A DNA stretch of 64,000 bases from Epichloe hybrida (lineage: Eukaryota > Ascomycota > Sordariomycetes > Hypocreales > Clavicipitaceae), in assembly GCA_019022495.1 (NCBI GenBank), contig JAFEKR010000007.1:372001-436000 (forward strand). Direction: 5' to 3'. The position numbers and the translations under genes are program-made. Below, piece after piece: positions 11,850 through 22,312 of this stretch (within the stretch, counting starts at the first letter, position 1; each line of letters starts with the position of its first letter). The notes beneath the pieces are model-generated. The model was not told the DNA's origin, did not search any database, and saw only the letters and a list, made by a program, of their open reading frames with translations.

Positions 11850-12410
11850 CACGGGGGCACGGCGCGGGACAAAGGTTCCAGCAAGTACGTGCGTTTCGAG
11901 ATGGGAAGATTGTTACAGCTTCGAAGGGTCCGTCATGTCGGGGGTTCTAGCTAATCTTAGGTCTAGCCATGAATGGAACAGGTCTAGAATAAAGCCTTTT
12001 ATATTCTGATAAGCTAGACTCCATCGCTGACAAGGTCGGGTCTCAAGGAAGTCCTTACAAACAGCCACTCAACGAAATCTTCGTCCAATGACGCCCAGAG
12101 CTTGTCGGCCCGTTCGAAGGACCTAATGCCGTAGAGCAACTCCAATGCGCCCCATCGTCTTCACGCATGCAGATCTTGTCACCCCGAGTACTAGATCCTC
12201 ATGGCTGCCCGAATTTGTTGGCATTATAGGCGCAAGGCAAAATCTTATTAGTTCATCTTGTTTATGCCCTCGCTTTCATCATGATTCCCAGCGTGCCCTG
12301 CGTGAGATGTAGACTTTCATGGCCGCTTGGTTGGAACCCTGGACTTGCGCTTGGGAGGTGGTTGGTCCATGGAGAGCTCATCCACTGAAGTGTCTGACTC
12401 TCTAGTTCCT
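11850..12410. other. Convergent 3' intergenic region
   Basis: This is 560 bp between the 3' ends of the permease (+) and the DUF7924 gene (-). I see no gene, repeat or RNA in it, only a short AT-rich stretch near 11985-12020 that could serve transcript ends. Confidence 0.5.
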
Positions 12411-13842
12411 TCACCTGACACATCTCAAGAGCACAGATGACCCGAGAGAAGTAGCCTTTTGGTTCGCTTCCTTGTTAACCTTGTCTCTTAGAGCCTTTGC
12501 CCATGTAATTCCATTACGGTATGCGCTCGCGCCTTTGCAAAATTGTTCGCGGTTCCCTTTAACGCTCCAAGAATTCACAAGTGTCATGACAAAGGTGGGC
12601 CTACCTTTAGGGGTAGAGGGTGGAACAGCGTGGCAAGCATATGCGTTGAGTTGCCCGCTCAAATATGAGAAACCAAGGGTATGGGCTTTGCTGTCGTAGA
12701 TAGGCCGAGGAGAGCCATGTGAAAGAAGGCGGAGATAACCTCTCTCGCCTAAAGACATGACGTAGAGTAATTGTCGCTCTGCCACCGCTGCTGATCCATC
12801 TGGACCCTTGACCTCTAGAAAGAAGTTCGGAAGTATAGGAAGGTCTTCTTGTGTAAAAGGGCAAATACTGTGAGAAAGCCGGTTACGTATTGAGCGCTTT
12901 AGGCTCTCAGGCCGGCTACCAAAGCACCGATCTGGAACTCCAGCGACGAGCCAACCATTGGTTAAGTGATCTAGATTTGTGAAAGGTATCTCCCCGCAGA
13001 CACATCTAGGATCTTGAATTTTTCCTTCAATAATTGGTATAATGGCACTCATGACTTGTCTTTCTTTGGTAGCATGGGAGTTCTCTCGTTGAAAATGCCT
13101 AAAATCGGCATCAGAGACTTGCGCGGGTGAAAGTTCTTCGACTTGCTTCCCAAGCACGTGGTCTATCAAGGCTAAATTCTCAGCTTTTGGCGGCAATCGA
13201 CCATCCTCATATTCGTAGTCAGGAGGGAGGATTCCATGATCAATGAGGTGTTGGAGGAAAGATCGATCGTACGGGCCTGCGCTCTTCGTGCTTGTCGAAG
13301 TTGTTGTGCCGTGGCTTTTCGACGGTGAACGCGAGGTCTTCTTGAAAGAGCCTCTCTTTCGACGTCCGAGACTCGATTGGCTAGACTCCATTGCACTACT
13401 GTATGGGAGAGTTGGTGCTCTGTACTGCGACATGTTAGGATTGCAGCACAAGTAAGGAACCACATCTACGTACTCCTCTCAAGTCACTTAGATCAGGGGG
13501 CCCTTCGCATTCAACGTGTTGAGCTACGTCGCTCAGCTGCGAAGCTGAGTGCCGCGTACGGCCGAAATAAGGGAGATAAGGACGCAATGGCGGTGACTTG
13601 ACTGGCTCTGTGACGACTGCATTTATCTCGGGGATCTTCGCACTGAGGGCTCGTAGTGCGTTTTTTTCGAGATACTTGGTCGATAGGTTCTCGTAAAGCT
13701 CTGGAGGGGAGAAGGTCGGGTGCCTGATCTCTCGCCTCTTTGGACACGAATGTTCTAGCTCGCCCTCTTCGAGTTGTTTGAGTTGACGTTTGCGAGAGTT
13801 GGAGTAGATGGCCTGGCTTTTCGAACCAGAGCGCGCAACCAT
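12411..13842 (-). CDS. DUF7924-type fungal protein with PD-(D/E)XK-like motif
   Basis: Exons are 13842-13474 and 13424-12411, joined over a 49-nt intron (GTACGT...CTAAC...GCAG), giving 460 residues. The join reads D-L-R-G / Y-R-A-P, matching a conserved stretch of this fungal-only family as I recall it. Residues 1-60 are basic and disordered (nuclear-like); the conserved domain spans about 170-430. Within it, E256 (I-I-E-G), D288 (V-P-D) and E327-x-K329 (L-E-V-K) are spaced like a PD-(D/E)XK nuclease core; this is my inference, not an established function. The longer upstream frame starts with TTG, so the ATG at 13842 is chosen. The gene is divergent from HisRS 0.7 kb away. Biological role unknown. 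Confidence 0.8.
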
Positions 13843-14563
13843 TCTCGATGGTCTGCCATTTCCGACGAACAAGGCGTGTCCTAGTTTTATGTAATGTGGG
13901 AAAGGGAGAGCGATCGAGTTGACTTGTTTGACGCGAATGCCCAGTGCTGATTGATTGGCCAAATTTTGGCTGGACCTGACTTCACTGGCCCGGCACTCAA
14001 CAACCCACGCCCCACGCGCAAATTGTCATCCATTGGCGTGGCCCTGTTTAACGTTGTTTAACGCCAGCGCTTCATGACACGCTACTAAGATGCGTTATTA
14101 ATAGCAAGCACTCATGTTTCGCCATGGTTTAGTTAGTTTCGGCCAATCATTGTTAAGCGCCTCGTTCACCTGAAGCGCGGCACACAAGTGCTCAGGTTGT
14201 CACAATGTAACTTAAACACAAACCAATCAACTCTCAAGATGAAAAGCGTCTGGTAGCTACGCGGCTCGGAATGCGGGGGAACCAGCTTGCTATTCGAGCC
14301 TCGATTGGATCCCGGCGATGGAACCGGCCTGCATCTTCCGACATGACCATGAGGAAAAATGTGTTTTGATTTGTTGTTCTCCCTCCAATACCACGGAACG
14401 GATCATCTTGTCGCCGAGGCACTTGACATGAGTCACCGCGGGGTTCATCGTTGTGGGGAGGAGGGGTCGTGATAAACCGCCAAAACGCAACACTCAAGTG
14501 TCCGGGTTTTGCACCACATCCGTCAGCTCCGCGTTCAAGCTGCAGGAGGGCTAGGTCACAACA
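13843..14563. other. Divergent promoter region (DUF7924 gene / HisRS)
   Basis: About 720 bp separates two divergent start codons. A GCCAATCA motif (CCAAT-box-like) lies near 14140-14150. An in-frame stop at 14552-14554 precedes the HisRS ATG. No gene is supported; the minus ORFs at 14234-14497 have no recognisable content. Confidence 0.45.
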
Positions 14564-16013
14564 ATGTCTCGCTCAACCGTTCAGCTGAAGACGCCCAAAG
14601 GAACCCGCGATTGGGTTGGCGACGACTTGCTCCTTCGAGAAAAGATCTTGTTCGTTTTGTGACTGGCGTGTCCCGATGTTGAAATGTGACTGACTTGTGA
14701 ACAGCAATACAATCACCCACGTGTTCAAGCGCCACGGCGGGATCCCTCTTGACACCCCCGTCTTCGAAATAAAGGAGATTCTTTCTGAAAAATATGGCGA
14801 AGACTCTCGGTTGATGTACGACTTGGAGGATCAAGGTGGAGAGCTCTGCTCCTTACGCTTCGACTTGACAGTCCCATTCGCTCGCTGGCTGGCCATGAAT
14901 GGGCACGTCACTCATATAAAACGCTATCAAATCGCCAAGGTCTACCGACGAGATCAACCTGCAATCGCCCGCGGTCGGTTACGCGAGTTCCACCAGTGCG
15001 ACTTCGATATCGCTGGTGTTTATGATGCCATGGTTCCTGATGCCGAGATCCTCTGCGTCATTACTGAAGTTTTCGAGGCTCTGGGCCTTGGGATCACCAT
15101 CAAGATCAATCATCGACGCATTCTAGACGGGCTATTCGCCGTTGCGGGCGTTCCAGACGACAAGATCCGCTCTATCAGTTCTGCAGTAGACAAGCTTGAT
15201 AAGATTTCATGGGACGATGTCAAGAAGGAGATGTTGGAGAAGGGACTTTCGGATGAAGTTGCAGACCAGATCGGTGAATACGTGAGGCGCAGTGGGAACA
15301 TCAATGACATGCTGGAGATGCTCAAATCGAACGAAAAGCTTACCTCGAACAAAGATGTGAGTGCAGGAATTGAAGACATCAGTCTTCTTGCATCATATCT
15401 GAAGGCCTTCGGCATTGGTGACACTGTCTCTTTCGACTGTTCACTTGCTCGAGGGCTGGACTACTACTCTGGCTTGATATTCGAGGTCATCATGCAAGCA
15501 CCGAGCGGGCCTGGATCACAAAGCAAATCTCCCGCCAGTCAAGTGGGCAGCATCGCTGCCGGGGGACGATATGACAATCTTGTGGGAATGTACGGCAAGC
15601 GTCCTATACCTTGCGCGGGTATATCATTTGGTGTAGACCGCATCTACACTATTCTCAAGCCTTCATCAGAGAAGGATTCAAAAACGTCACCGGTATCACG
15701 CAACCTTGACGTGTATGTAATGGCAATCGGCGGCAAAGACTTCGATGGGCTGTTACTCGAGCGGATGGCTGTGACTCGTGAGCTTTGGAAGGCGGGAATT
15801 CGCGCTGAATACATGGCGAAAGCAAAGCCCAAATCACTACAACAGTTTAAAGCCGCCATCGGTGTGCCTCTGGCCATTATTCTTGGGCAGGAGGAGTTGG
15901 CAGCAGGTCAAGTTAGGCTGAAGGTCTTTCGATCCGATGCCGACGAAGAGAAAGACATGGGACAGCTCATCTCCAGAGAGAGTCTAGTTGAAGAAGTACA
16001 AAAGCTTCTATAG
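14564..16013 (+). CDS. HTS1: Histidyl-tRNA synthetase
   Basis: Exons 14564-14649 and 14705-16013 (intron 55 nt, branch CTGAC) give 464 residues of class II aminoacyl-tRNA synthetase that charges tRNA-His. Visible features are the N-terminal K-T-P-K-G-T-R-D (9-16), motif 1 around 40-52, motif 2 with K-V-Y-R-R-D-Q-P and [16 protein letters not shown] (107-133), the HisA-box A-R-G-L-D-Y-Y-S-G (277-285), motif 3 ([10 protein letters not shown], 333-342) and a C-terminal anticodon-binding domain. The splice restores R-E-K-I-F-N-T-I-T. An in-frame stop at 14552 fixes this ATG as the start unless an upstream exon exists. No WHEP domain or obvious mitochondrial presequence is encoded here. In fungi one gene often supplies both compartments through alternative starts, so an unseen upstream exon or alternative transcript is possible. 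Confidence 0.96.
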
Positions 16014-16231
16014 AGGTCCATTCGACCCAGCAATGAGGCACAAAGCATGGCTCCCTTCTACAGCGGAAAAGCAGTACACAATCCAGAGTTTGTTTGCCCC
16101 CTTTTTTCTGAAAAAAAAAAGAAAAAATAAAAAAAATACCCATTCCGTTGCTACAGAGCTCACCTGCTCGTTCTAGTTCCGTAGGATCCACCTACAGGTT
16201 CTACGAGGATATTCACGAAGTCCAGTGGACG

Positions 16232-17476
16232 TCAGCATTCTTTCCCCAGCAGCCGCAATAATCCAGGATCACTGTTAAAGCGTTGCAATGCAGCATTTTT
16301 CCACTCATCCCAGTCCATGCCTTCGTCCACACCAAGAGCTTCACGAAGTCCTCGGAAAAGGCCTAAGAAACCATCCCAGTCACAGAGGTCATACCCGCAA
16401 CAGAAAGCAAATCGATGCTGCAATCGACCATGTCGAACAAATTGCGCTAGGTCCTCGCGGCCTTTTTCCTCGAAAAGAAGCGCGAAAACGGCCTCGTCGT
16501 CGCCTAAGCAATTCTTGCCGTCATAGAAATCCGCGACTGGTAGGAGGCCAATCGGCGAGTTAAAGGCAAGTGCCGGTGGCGCCGTGTGAGCCCACTCCCA
16601 ATCAATGATTCCGGTCACGTCGAAATTCTCGTCAACCAAGATATGATCCCCCTTATCGTCTGCGTGCTTCAGAAAGAACTCGCCGTTGCTCTGCACCGTG
16701 GGCAACACAAGCGGGACCAGATCAAGAAGAAACCGATGGATCAAGTAGGCGTCCACTGCTCGTTGCGAGTAGAGCTCGTCCTGGAGAATCAATCTCAGGA
16801 TCATTTTGAGCGAAGAAACATGGTACTCTTCCAGGGAAGAGAATGGTCCGAGGGCGCGCATTTCGGACTGTACGTAATCGGTTAATGACTCTCGAGCAAA
16901 TGCGCCGACATGATATTCCCCAGGTTTATAGAGCGAGCCGAAGGAGTGCAAGGGGAACTTTTCGAGCTCGATGAATGCATTCGCGAGATGGTTCATGACC
17001 TTCTTCCTCTGTTCAGGGTTTGCAGTAGACCATCTCAAAGACTTTCCAGGTAGCTTGTCCATGAGTATATACCCAACTCCCACGGGATTGCCCGGCTGCT
17101 CGAGTGAAAATCCATGGACTTTTGGCGCAGGCACTTGCGTCTGCTCAAGAAACATGAGGGTTGCAACCTCACTCTGTAGGATGTAATCCCGCAATGTAGC
17201 CGGTGGCGACGTGGCGTTGAATCTGCGGATGCGCGCAATCCAAGTGATTCCATCTTCAAAAATGATGTCGACGTGATAGTTCATGCCTCCCATGACGGAA
17301 CTCGGCGTTGATCCGTCATGCTGGAGCGGGGGAATGTGGCATGGTACGCCTTGCCGCAGTTGACTGGCTCGGGATTCCAGAGCATGGGTATTGATTTTTT
17401 GGATCAGCTGCGAGACTTCATGCTTCTCGGCCTCTCGAGCTGCAGGATCGTAAGTGTCGGCATTCTGCCAGCACAT
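16232..17476 (-). CDS. Aminoglycoside-phosphotransferase/choline-kinase-fold protein
   Basis: A single exon encodes 414 residues belonging to the large fungal APH-like family. A nucleotide-binding N-lobe is seen around 60-145 (I-A-R-I-R-R, then E103 and the hinge I-L-M-D-K-L-P-G-K). The catalytic region reads L-K-H-A-D-D-K-G-D-H-I-L-V-D (269-282), followed by V-T-G-I-I-D-W-E-W-A with D292. Compared with the usual H-G-D-x-x-x-x-N loop, glycine is Ala272 and the Mg-binding Asn position is His278; as I recall, K-H-x-D-D-K-G-D-H occurs in many fungal members, so activity may persist. Fungi carry many paralogues with unknown substrates; it need not confer drug resistance. The gene is convergent with HisRS (3' ends 218 bp apart). 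Confidence 0.8.
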   Translation of the reverse strand: MCWQNADTYDPAAREAEKHEVSQLIQKINTHALESRASQLRQGVPCHIPPLQHDGSTPSSVMGGMNYHVDIIFEDGITWIARIRRFNATSPPATLRDYILQSEVATLMFLEQTQVPAPKVHGFSLEQPGNPVGVGYILMDKLPGKSLRWSTANPEQRKKVMNHLANAFIELEKFPLHSFGSLYKPGEYHVGAFARESLTDYVQSEMRALGPFSSLEEYHVSSLKMILRLILQDELYSQRAVDAYLIHRFLLDLVPLVLPTVQSNGEFFLKHADDKGDHILVDENFDVTGIIDWEWAHTAPPALAFNSPIGLLPVADFYDGKNCLGDDEAVFALLFEEKGREDLAQFVRHGRLQHRFAFCCGYDLCDWDGFLGLFRGLREALGVDEGMDWDEWKNAALQRFNSDPGLLRLLGKEC

Positions 17477-17808
17477 GAATTAGTGAACAGGCGCGCCGAG
17501 GGAATCAAGTTGACGAACTTCCCACCGGGGGCAGCTGTGGAACTTGGGTTGCAGATGGTTGGAACACAGGTGACGATTGCAGAGCAGACAGTCACCAAGG
17601 TTGCGAACAGCCGGTCTATAGCACCCTTGCGAGTCACATGTCCAGAATGGCATGTTCAGACGTGTTTGTAAGAAGGCGAGGCTGCGTCGATTTATCGCTG
17701 GTGCCGAAAGCGTTATCTGTGATGGCTGAGCTTCAAAGACGGGTCAGGCCGAAATGTTACTGGGCCAAGAAGGATTTTTTTTTATAATATTCTTACGAGC
17801 TGCGTGAC
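17477..17808. other. Upstream region of the APH-like gene
   Basis: A short region between the APH-like start codon and the TIR element. It contains a T-rich stretch at about 17775-17790. No gene is seen. Confidence 0.45.
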
Positions 17809-18222
17809 GGACCTCTAAACACGCATCTGTCAAAAATTGAACCCATCTGTCAAAAATTGAGCACGCATCTGCCGAGTCCTAATCGGGATAGAAAATCCAC
17901 CCACCTGTTTTTTAGTGTGTGTGGCTTATGTTAATTAATTTTCACAGCATTATCAACATAATAATTCCATTACTAGCTTATTACGCATTCTAAATAGTAT
18001 TAACTATAGCTTCTATAGTAGTATAGGGATAAACAGGAGTAATTATTATAAAATCATGTAGTTAAGAGACTTTAGGTTAGTTTGCCTATACTATAGCTAT
18101 AAAAATTAGTAAACGCAAGCTATACTAGAAACAGGTAGGTAATCCGTACATGATTGTCTATCCTAATTAGGACTAACGGCAGATGCGTGTTCAATCCTTG
18201 ACAGATGCGCGTTTAGAGGTCC
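17809..18222. mobile_element. Short TIR element (MITE-like) with AT-rich core
   Basis: Imperfect terminal inverted repeats of about 65-80 bp bound a 414-bp element. The left end (17809-17891) begins GGACCTCTAAACACGCATCT; the right end (18158-18222) read in reverse begins GGACCTCTAAACGCGCATCT. Both continue through ATCTGTCAA, ACGCATCTGCC and TCCTAAT..GGATAGA. The left repeat has an extra copy of CATCTGTCAAAAATTGA. The core (about 17920-18150) is TA-rich and has no ORF, consistent with a non-autonomous DNA transposon whose core suffered RIP. No clear target-site duplication is visible, so the superfamily is not assigned. Confidence 0.75.
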
Positions 18223-19164
18223 CCGATACGGTCATAAGCGCAGATCACTCGAGATCGGTGCTCTCATCCGCTGCCAGGCACCAAGAGCTACTTTGGTCGC
18301 AGCCTGCACCATCCCGTGCGCATTCAAGTATAAAACAAACAGGAGCTCGGAGCCCCCATGGAGTCCTTTGACTACCAAGGCACGCCAGATGACTGATTAG
18401 CCCGCCTCAGCCCACAGCGGTCCAACGTCGATAGAGCGCGGTTTGCAACGGACAATCATGGAGCCATCGGCCGGCCCATCGCTGCCCTGTTCGCAACTGG
18501 GAACTACCACGGAGGGGTTGGAGCATCAGACGCGTGTATGCATGCATGCTACAGCACCACTCGCGCTCCGTAGAGTATAAGTAGAGTACTACGACTATTC
18601 GCGGAAGAAATAGATGAACCCGGCCTTTTTGTCGCCCACTTTTTACTTTCTAGCTGCAGGGACTTTGAAATATAAAATGTTTCTCTGAACCTATACGCTT
18701 TCCGTGCTTGCACTTTACTTAACGAGTAGGATGTTATGAGCGTATGGTCCCGTTTCTCGACGATATATGGGCCGATGAAGGGTAAAGCTAGGCGGGGGGT
18801 AGGGAAAAGTTTGGAAAGGGGAGGGACGGAGCGGGATGAGCTTGGTCGGCGTGTCGATGTGCAGAGTTCTGCATCACAGACGCACGACGAACCATTTTCT
18901 ACTCGCCGGCAATTTTTCCATGGAAACTTGATAATTCCACCTCGGTTACCTTGTAAGCACTTTGTGAGCCCTGGTCTACAATTGCACCGTCTTTCCACGA
19001 GCATACAAGTGTCGCAACTAACCACATTGCACCAAACGCCATAACGTGCCACGAAATACTCTGACCCGCCTCAACGCCTTTGTCGTCCCAAAAGCTCCCA
19101 GATATCAAGGCCAAAAAAACTCCAAAGCCGCATCCGCCGACGAGGACAAACACCATGCATTCGT
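18223..19164. other. Intergenic region downstream of the Ima1-type gene
   Basis: About 940 bp. A minus-strand frame at 18899-19276 overlaps the end of the Ima1 gene in another frame and encodes two hydrophobic stretches, but it has no splice donor linking it to that gene. Other ORFs here look like noise. No RNA gene is seen. Confidence 0.4.
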
Positions 19165-21399
19165 TTACGCCGACTTGCTCAATGCCTGACGACCCATCAT
19201 GCTTGCTAGCACCACGGCGCCATGCCACCCGACCCGCTCGGATCGTCCGCCCCAGACTTCTGATCCCACCCAGCAAATTGCTGCTAGCTCTGCCACCCCG
19301 AGCGCAGACAGGACATACAACAAGAGAGGCACGGGGGCTGTGTCGCTCACCAGTCGGCCCGTATCACCCGTACCACGGACAGCCATGGCTCCTGCTGTGG
19401 TCAGAATGCCAAGCTGCATCTCCCAGCCATGGGGGATGGGAACGCATACGACGAGGAGCCACAGTGCCATGAGGGCGGTGAGGATAGCTTGTTCTGACCG
19501 AGTCGATTGAGTCCAAGGGGAAAGACCGTCGCCTCGTCCGACAGGGCCACCCTGGCGTTGAACTTGCTGCAGCCTTCGTCCCCCAGCGTTTGCCTCCTGC
19601 TCCTGCTCCTGCTCCTGCCCCAAACTGAAGCTTTGGCCAAGCAAGTCCGCCAAGGAGCTCGCGTCATTGTCTCGTTCTGCCGCAAAAAAGCTGGGCTGTT
19701 TGAATTCCACTCCACCACTGGCATCACCGCCGATGCTGGCGTGGGATGTGGATGGCTGATGTCCTCTTCTCGTGAACATGACCTTGCCAGTCTCTGGAGG
19801 CTCCTGCTTCGGCGCGGGTGACCATACTGGGTTCCTCAACCGCCGAGCAGGCTCTACTGGTGCCGCGGGAACTTTGTATCGGAATGGATTCATTGATTCA
19901 GATTGAGACGGGATCTGGTCGCCCAACTGGCCAAATCCATTTGGGGTGCGTGTGGGGTCATCATTGAGTGCCCGGTGTTGTGGTGTGATGGGCGACCAGT
20001 CCATCTCCTCGGCGTATTGGAGTTTTTGCTGTCGTTTGCTCGGTGTTTCCGCCAATGCCATGTTCTCCTTTCTGAGGGGACTGCTCCCTGGTCGCATGGC
20101 ATTGAATGGTGACTGCGGTGATGGCGTCATGGCTGGGACACCTGCTTTTCGTGGAGTTGCATTCGCCGAGTCCAGCGCATCGTTGAAAAGTTCGGAGAAT
20201 GTCTTGGAGTCTTCTTGTCTTCTCTGCCTGGACGACGCGGTGTTCTTAGCCACCAGCGGCTTGTCGTTGTAAGTTGCAAAAAGGGGAGTCGTATCAACAC
20301 GGATCGATCTTCCAGCTAGCGTGTAGATCTGTTGCCACGGTCAGAAACAAGTCGCCGTTCGTTAAGACGACCTAGACCTACCACAGTCATGACAGCAGCC
20401 ATGGCCACATGGGCGCCGAGCCTCGCAGTGCCCGGTTGAGCCGCTTGTCCGCTCACGTCTATGCCGCGAAAAATGAACCGAAAGAATACGGCAAGACCTT
20501 GGAAAGAATACCATTGCGTGAATCCCAGAAGATGTCTCGAAAACCCGCGGTTCACTTGAACGAAGTGCGGATTCCACCACGCCGCCATGACGCCCGTCCA
20601 TATGCTCCATTGCATCAGCGTATCCGCAGCGGGTAGGGGCTCAGTCGCCCGCTTCAGTGACGAGAGCACTTTTGCTGCCGTGCTTTGGTCGTCGGGATCA
20701 CACATTCCGTTGTCGCTCACCTGGAGGGCCTGTGTGATCATGACAAAATGCCACATGATTTGCAATGCAAACCCAGCGCGCCACAACGCCTTCCCAAACA
20801 TATCAATCCAATCTAGCTTGGTGCGCGACTTGGTTTTCCGGCCCCGAGTGAGCTTCATCATGCGTCGCAGATGGTCTGTCTTGGCTGTATATCCGGCCTG
20901 CCGTATTCTGGCTTCAACCTTCTCTGCGCAATCGCCGCATACTTGTGGATAACGCCTCTCCAAGTTGCGTCGGTATCGGTAGTAGTTGCGCTCGAGCTCG
21001 GGGTAGTCTGGGTCGGAGGGGTCATCCGGGAGGTACTGCGCCAGGGACTTGGTGAAGAGATGCTGGTTCTTGAGGCATGTCTGGCAGAAGATGTCATCTT
21101 GTTGTTGTGACACGGGACCCGATTGTGGAGCGGCATACTGGACGGTGGTCGCTTCTCTGTCTGTGGCAACGGGGGGGTCGGTGATTTCGCCATTCTGAAT
21201 CTGTCAGTTGAGGGCTGGTTGTATCGTGAGCATATTGAAGGCTCCATCGAGGCACGAGTTGGCAGCACACCTGATCCAAGTAATTGGTCGCGTCGCAATG
21301 CAAGCACAGAAAGTCGCGGATGGTGCCATCAAACTTCAGGCCCGACCTCTTGCCGCAGTAGAAGCAGGTCAGGTACTTGGAGCCTCTAAAGCGTGGCAT
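19165..21399 (-). CDS. ima1: Ima1-type integral inner nuclear membrane protein (NET5/Samp1 homologue)
   Basis: Exons 21399-21271, 21194-20382 and 20328-19165 give 701 residues. The N-terminal Ima1_N zinc-binding region shows C-F-Y-C (12-15), C-L-H-C (32-35), C-Q-T-C (80-83) and C-G-D-C (129-132). Intron 1 (76 nt) splits N-Y-L-D-Q / N-G-E-I-T-D-P-P, a hallmark of the family; intron 2 is 53 nt (GTAGGT...AACAG). A first group of membrane helices lies at about 165-310. A polar, Q/E-rich linker with E-Q-E-Q repeats follows, then a second hydrophobic group (about 560-690). Ima1 proteins sit in the inner nuclear envelope and link heterochromatin and microtubule-organising functions to the membrane. 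The stop at 19165 fits the last helix, but the extreme C-terminus is the least certain part. Confidence 0.82.
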
Positions 21400-22075
21400 C
21401 CTGCACGTCGTCGTGCCTCGAGGACGATGTTGTGATGAACACGGGCACTCGACAATGCACAATGCAGAGCGGAGACTGAATTTCCGGTCAAGGATGCAGC
21501 GCAAATGATTTACTACCAGACCTGTCGACGCGATCAAATCAAACTCCCAAGATTTCCAAGTTCCCGATTCTGCCCAAGGCGGTGGAGGTCTGGTTGCTAT
21601 ATACATATTCCGTGTATTGAATCCTTCGGACCTTCGGGTCTTGTTCGGTTCAATCGTGGCCAAAGGCCGGGACAGATATGGGTCCCTCAAACGGATGCAC
21701 GTAATTCGATTGGCTGCAGCCCCGCACCGTCGTAGTGCCCCTGCACTGCATCGCCACTGTTGCCCCGCCCCACCTTCCCGCTTTTCTCCCACTCTCTGAC
21801 CTACATGTAGCTACGTAAATACCTCTCCTTCATTACTTTTCTTAGCTCCTTAGTTATCATCAATATCAACACCTTCAACGTCGAATTCGACCCTCTTGCA
21901 CTATGCATCGTTCCTTGGTGTAACCAACACCGTGTTTTGTCCGTGTCTTACCAAGCTCTTTTAAATCGAATTCCTTGCGTTGCCGCGCAAAATGCACATC
22001 CAGGTGCCGGAATATTAACCGGCTCCCCTTTCGCCAGACGGCTCGTCAAAACGCCAGAGACAACCAAAGATCGCA
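21400..22075. other. Upstream region of the Ima1-type gene
   Basis: This contains the promoter of the minus-strand Ima1 gene. C/T-rich stretches near 21760-21960 may be the leader of the small plus-strand ORF that follows. No recognisable gene or RNA is present. Confidence 0.4.
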
Positions 22076-22312
22076 ATGCAATGGGCAATGCTCGCCAAAG
22101 GGAAAGAGCTTCATGAGAAGCTTCTTAGCGAAATACAAAAGAATGGCGACAAGTTCAAGGCATTACCTGATTATACAACCTTTTATTCGCTTCAATTCGA
22201 GATGGAGACAGAAATGCTAGCACTACGACCATGTGATTTGCTTGAGGTACTAATGATGGACCATTCTGAGAACGATTATGTCTTTATTGAGGTATTCAAT
22301 GTTAAAATATAG
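22076..22312 (+). CDS. Small hypothetical protein (78 aa)
   Basis: An ATG-started 78-codon ORF gives an acidic, helix-prone product (K-E-L-H-E-K-L-L-S-E-I-Q-K, then several Met/Leu-rich turns). Codon choice is plausible for coding DNA, but the family is not recognised and no partner exon was found. It stands alone between the Ima1 gene and a low-complexity region. It could be a remnant. Confidence 0.3.
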   Translation: MQWAMLAKGKELHEKLLSEIQKNGDKFKALPDYTTFYSLQFEMETEMLALRPCDLLEVLMMDHSENDYVFIEVFNVKI

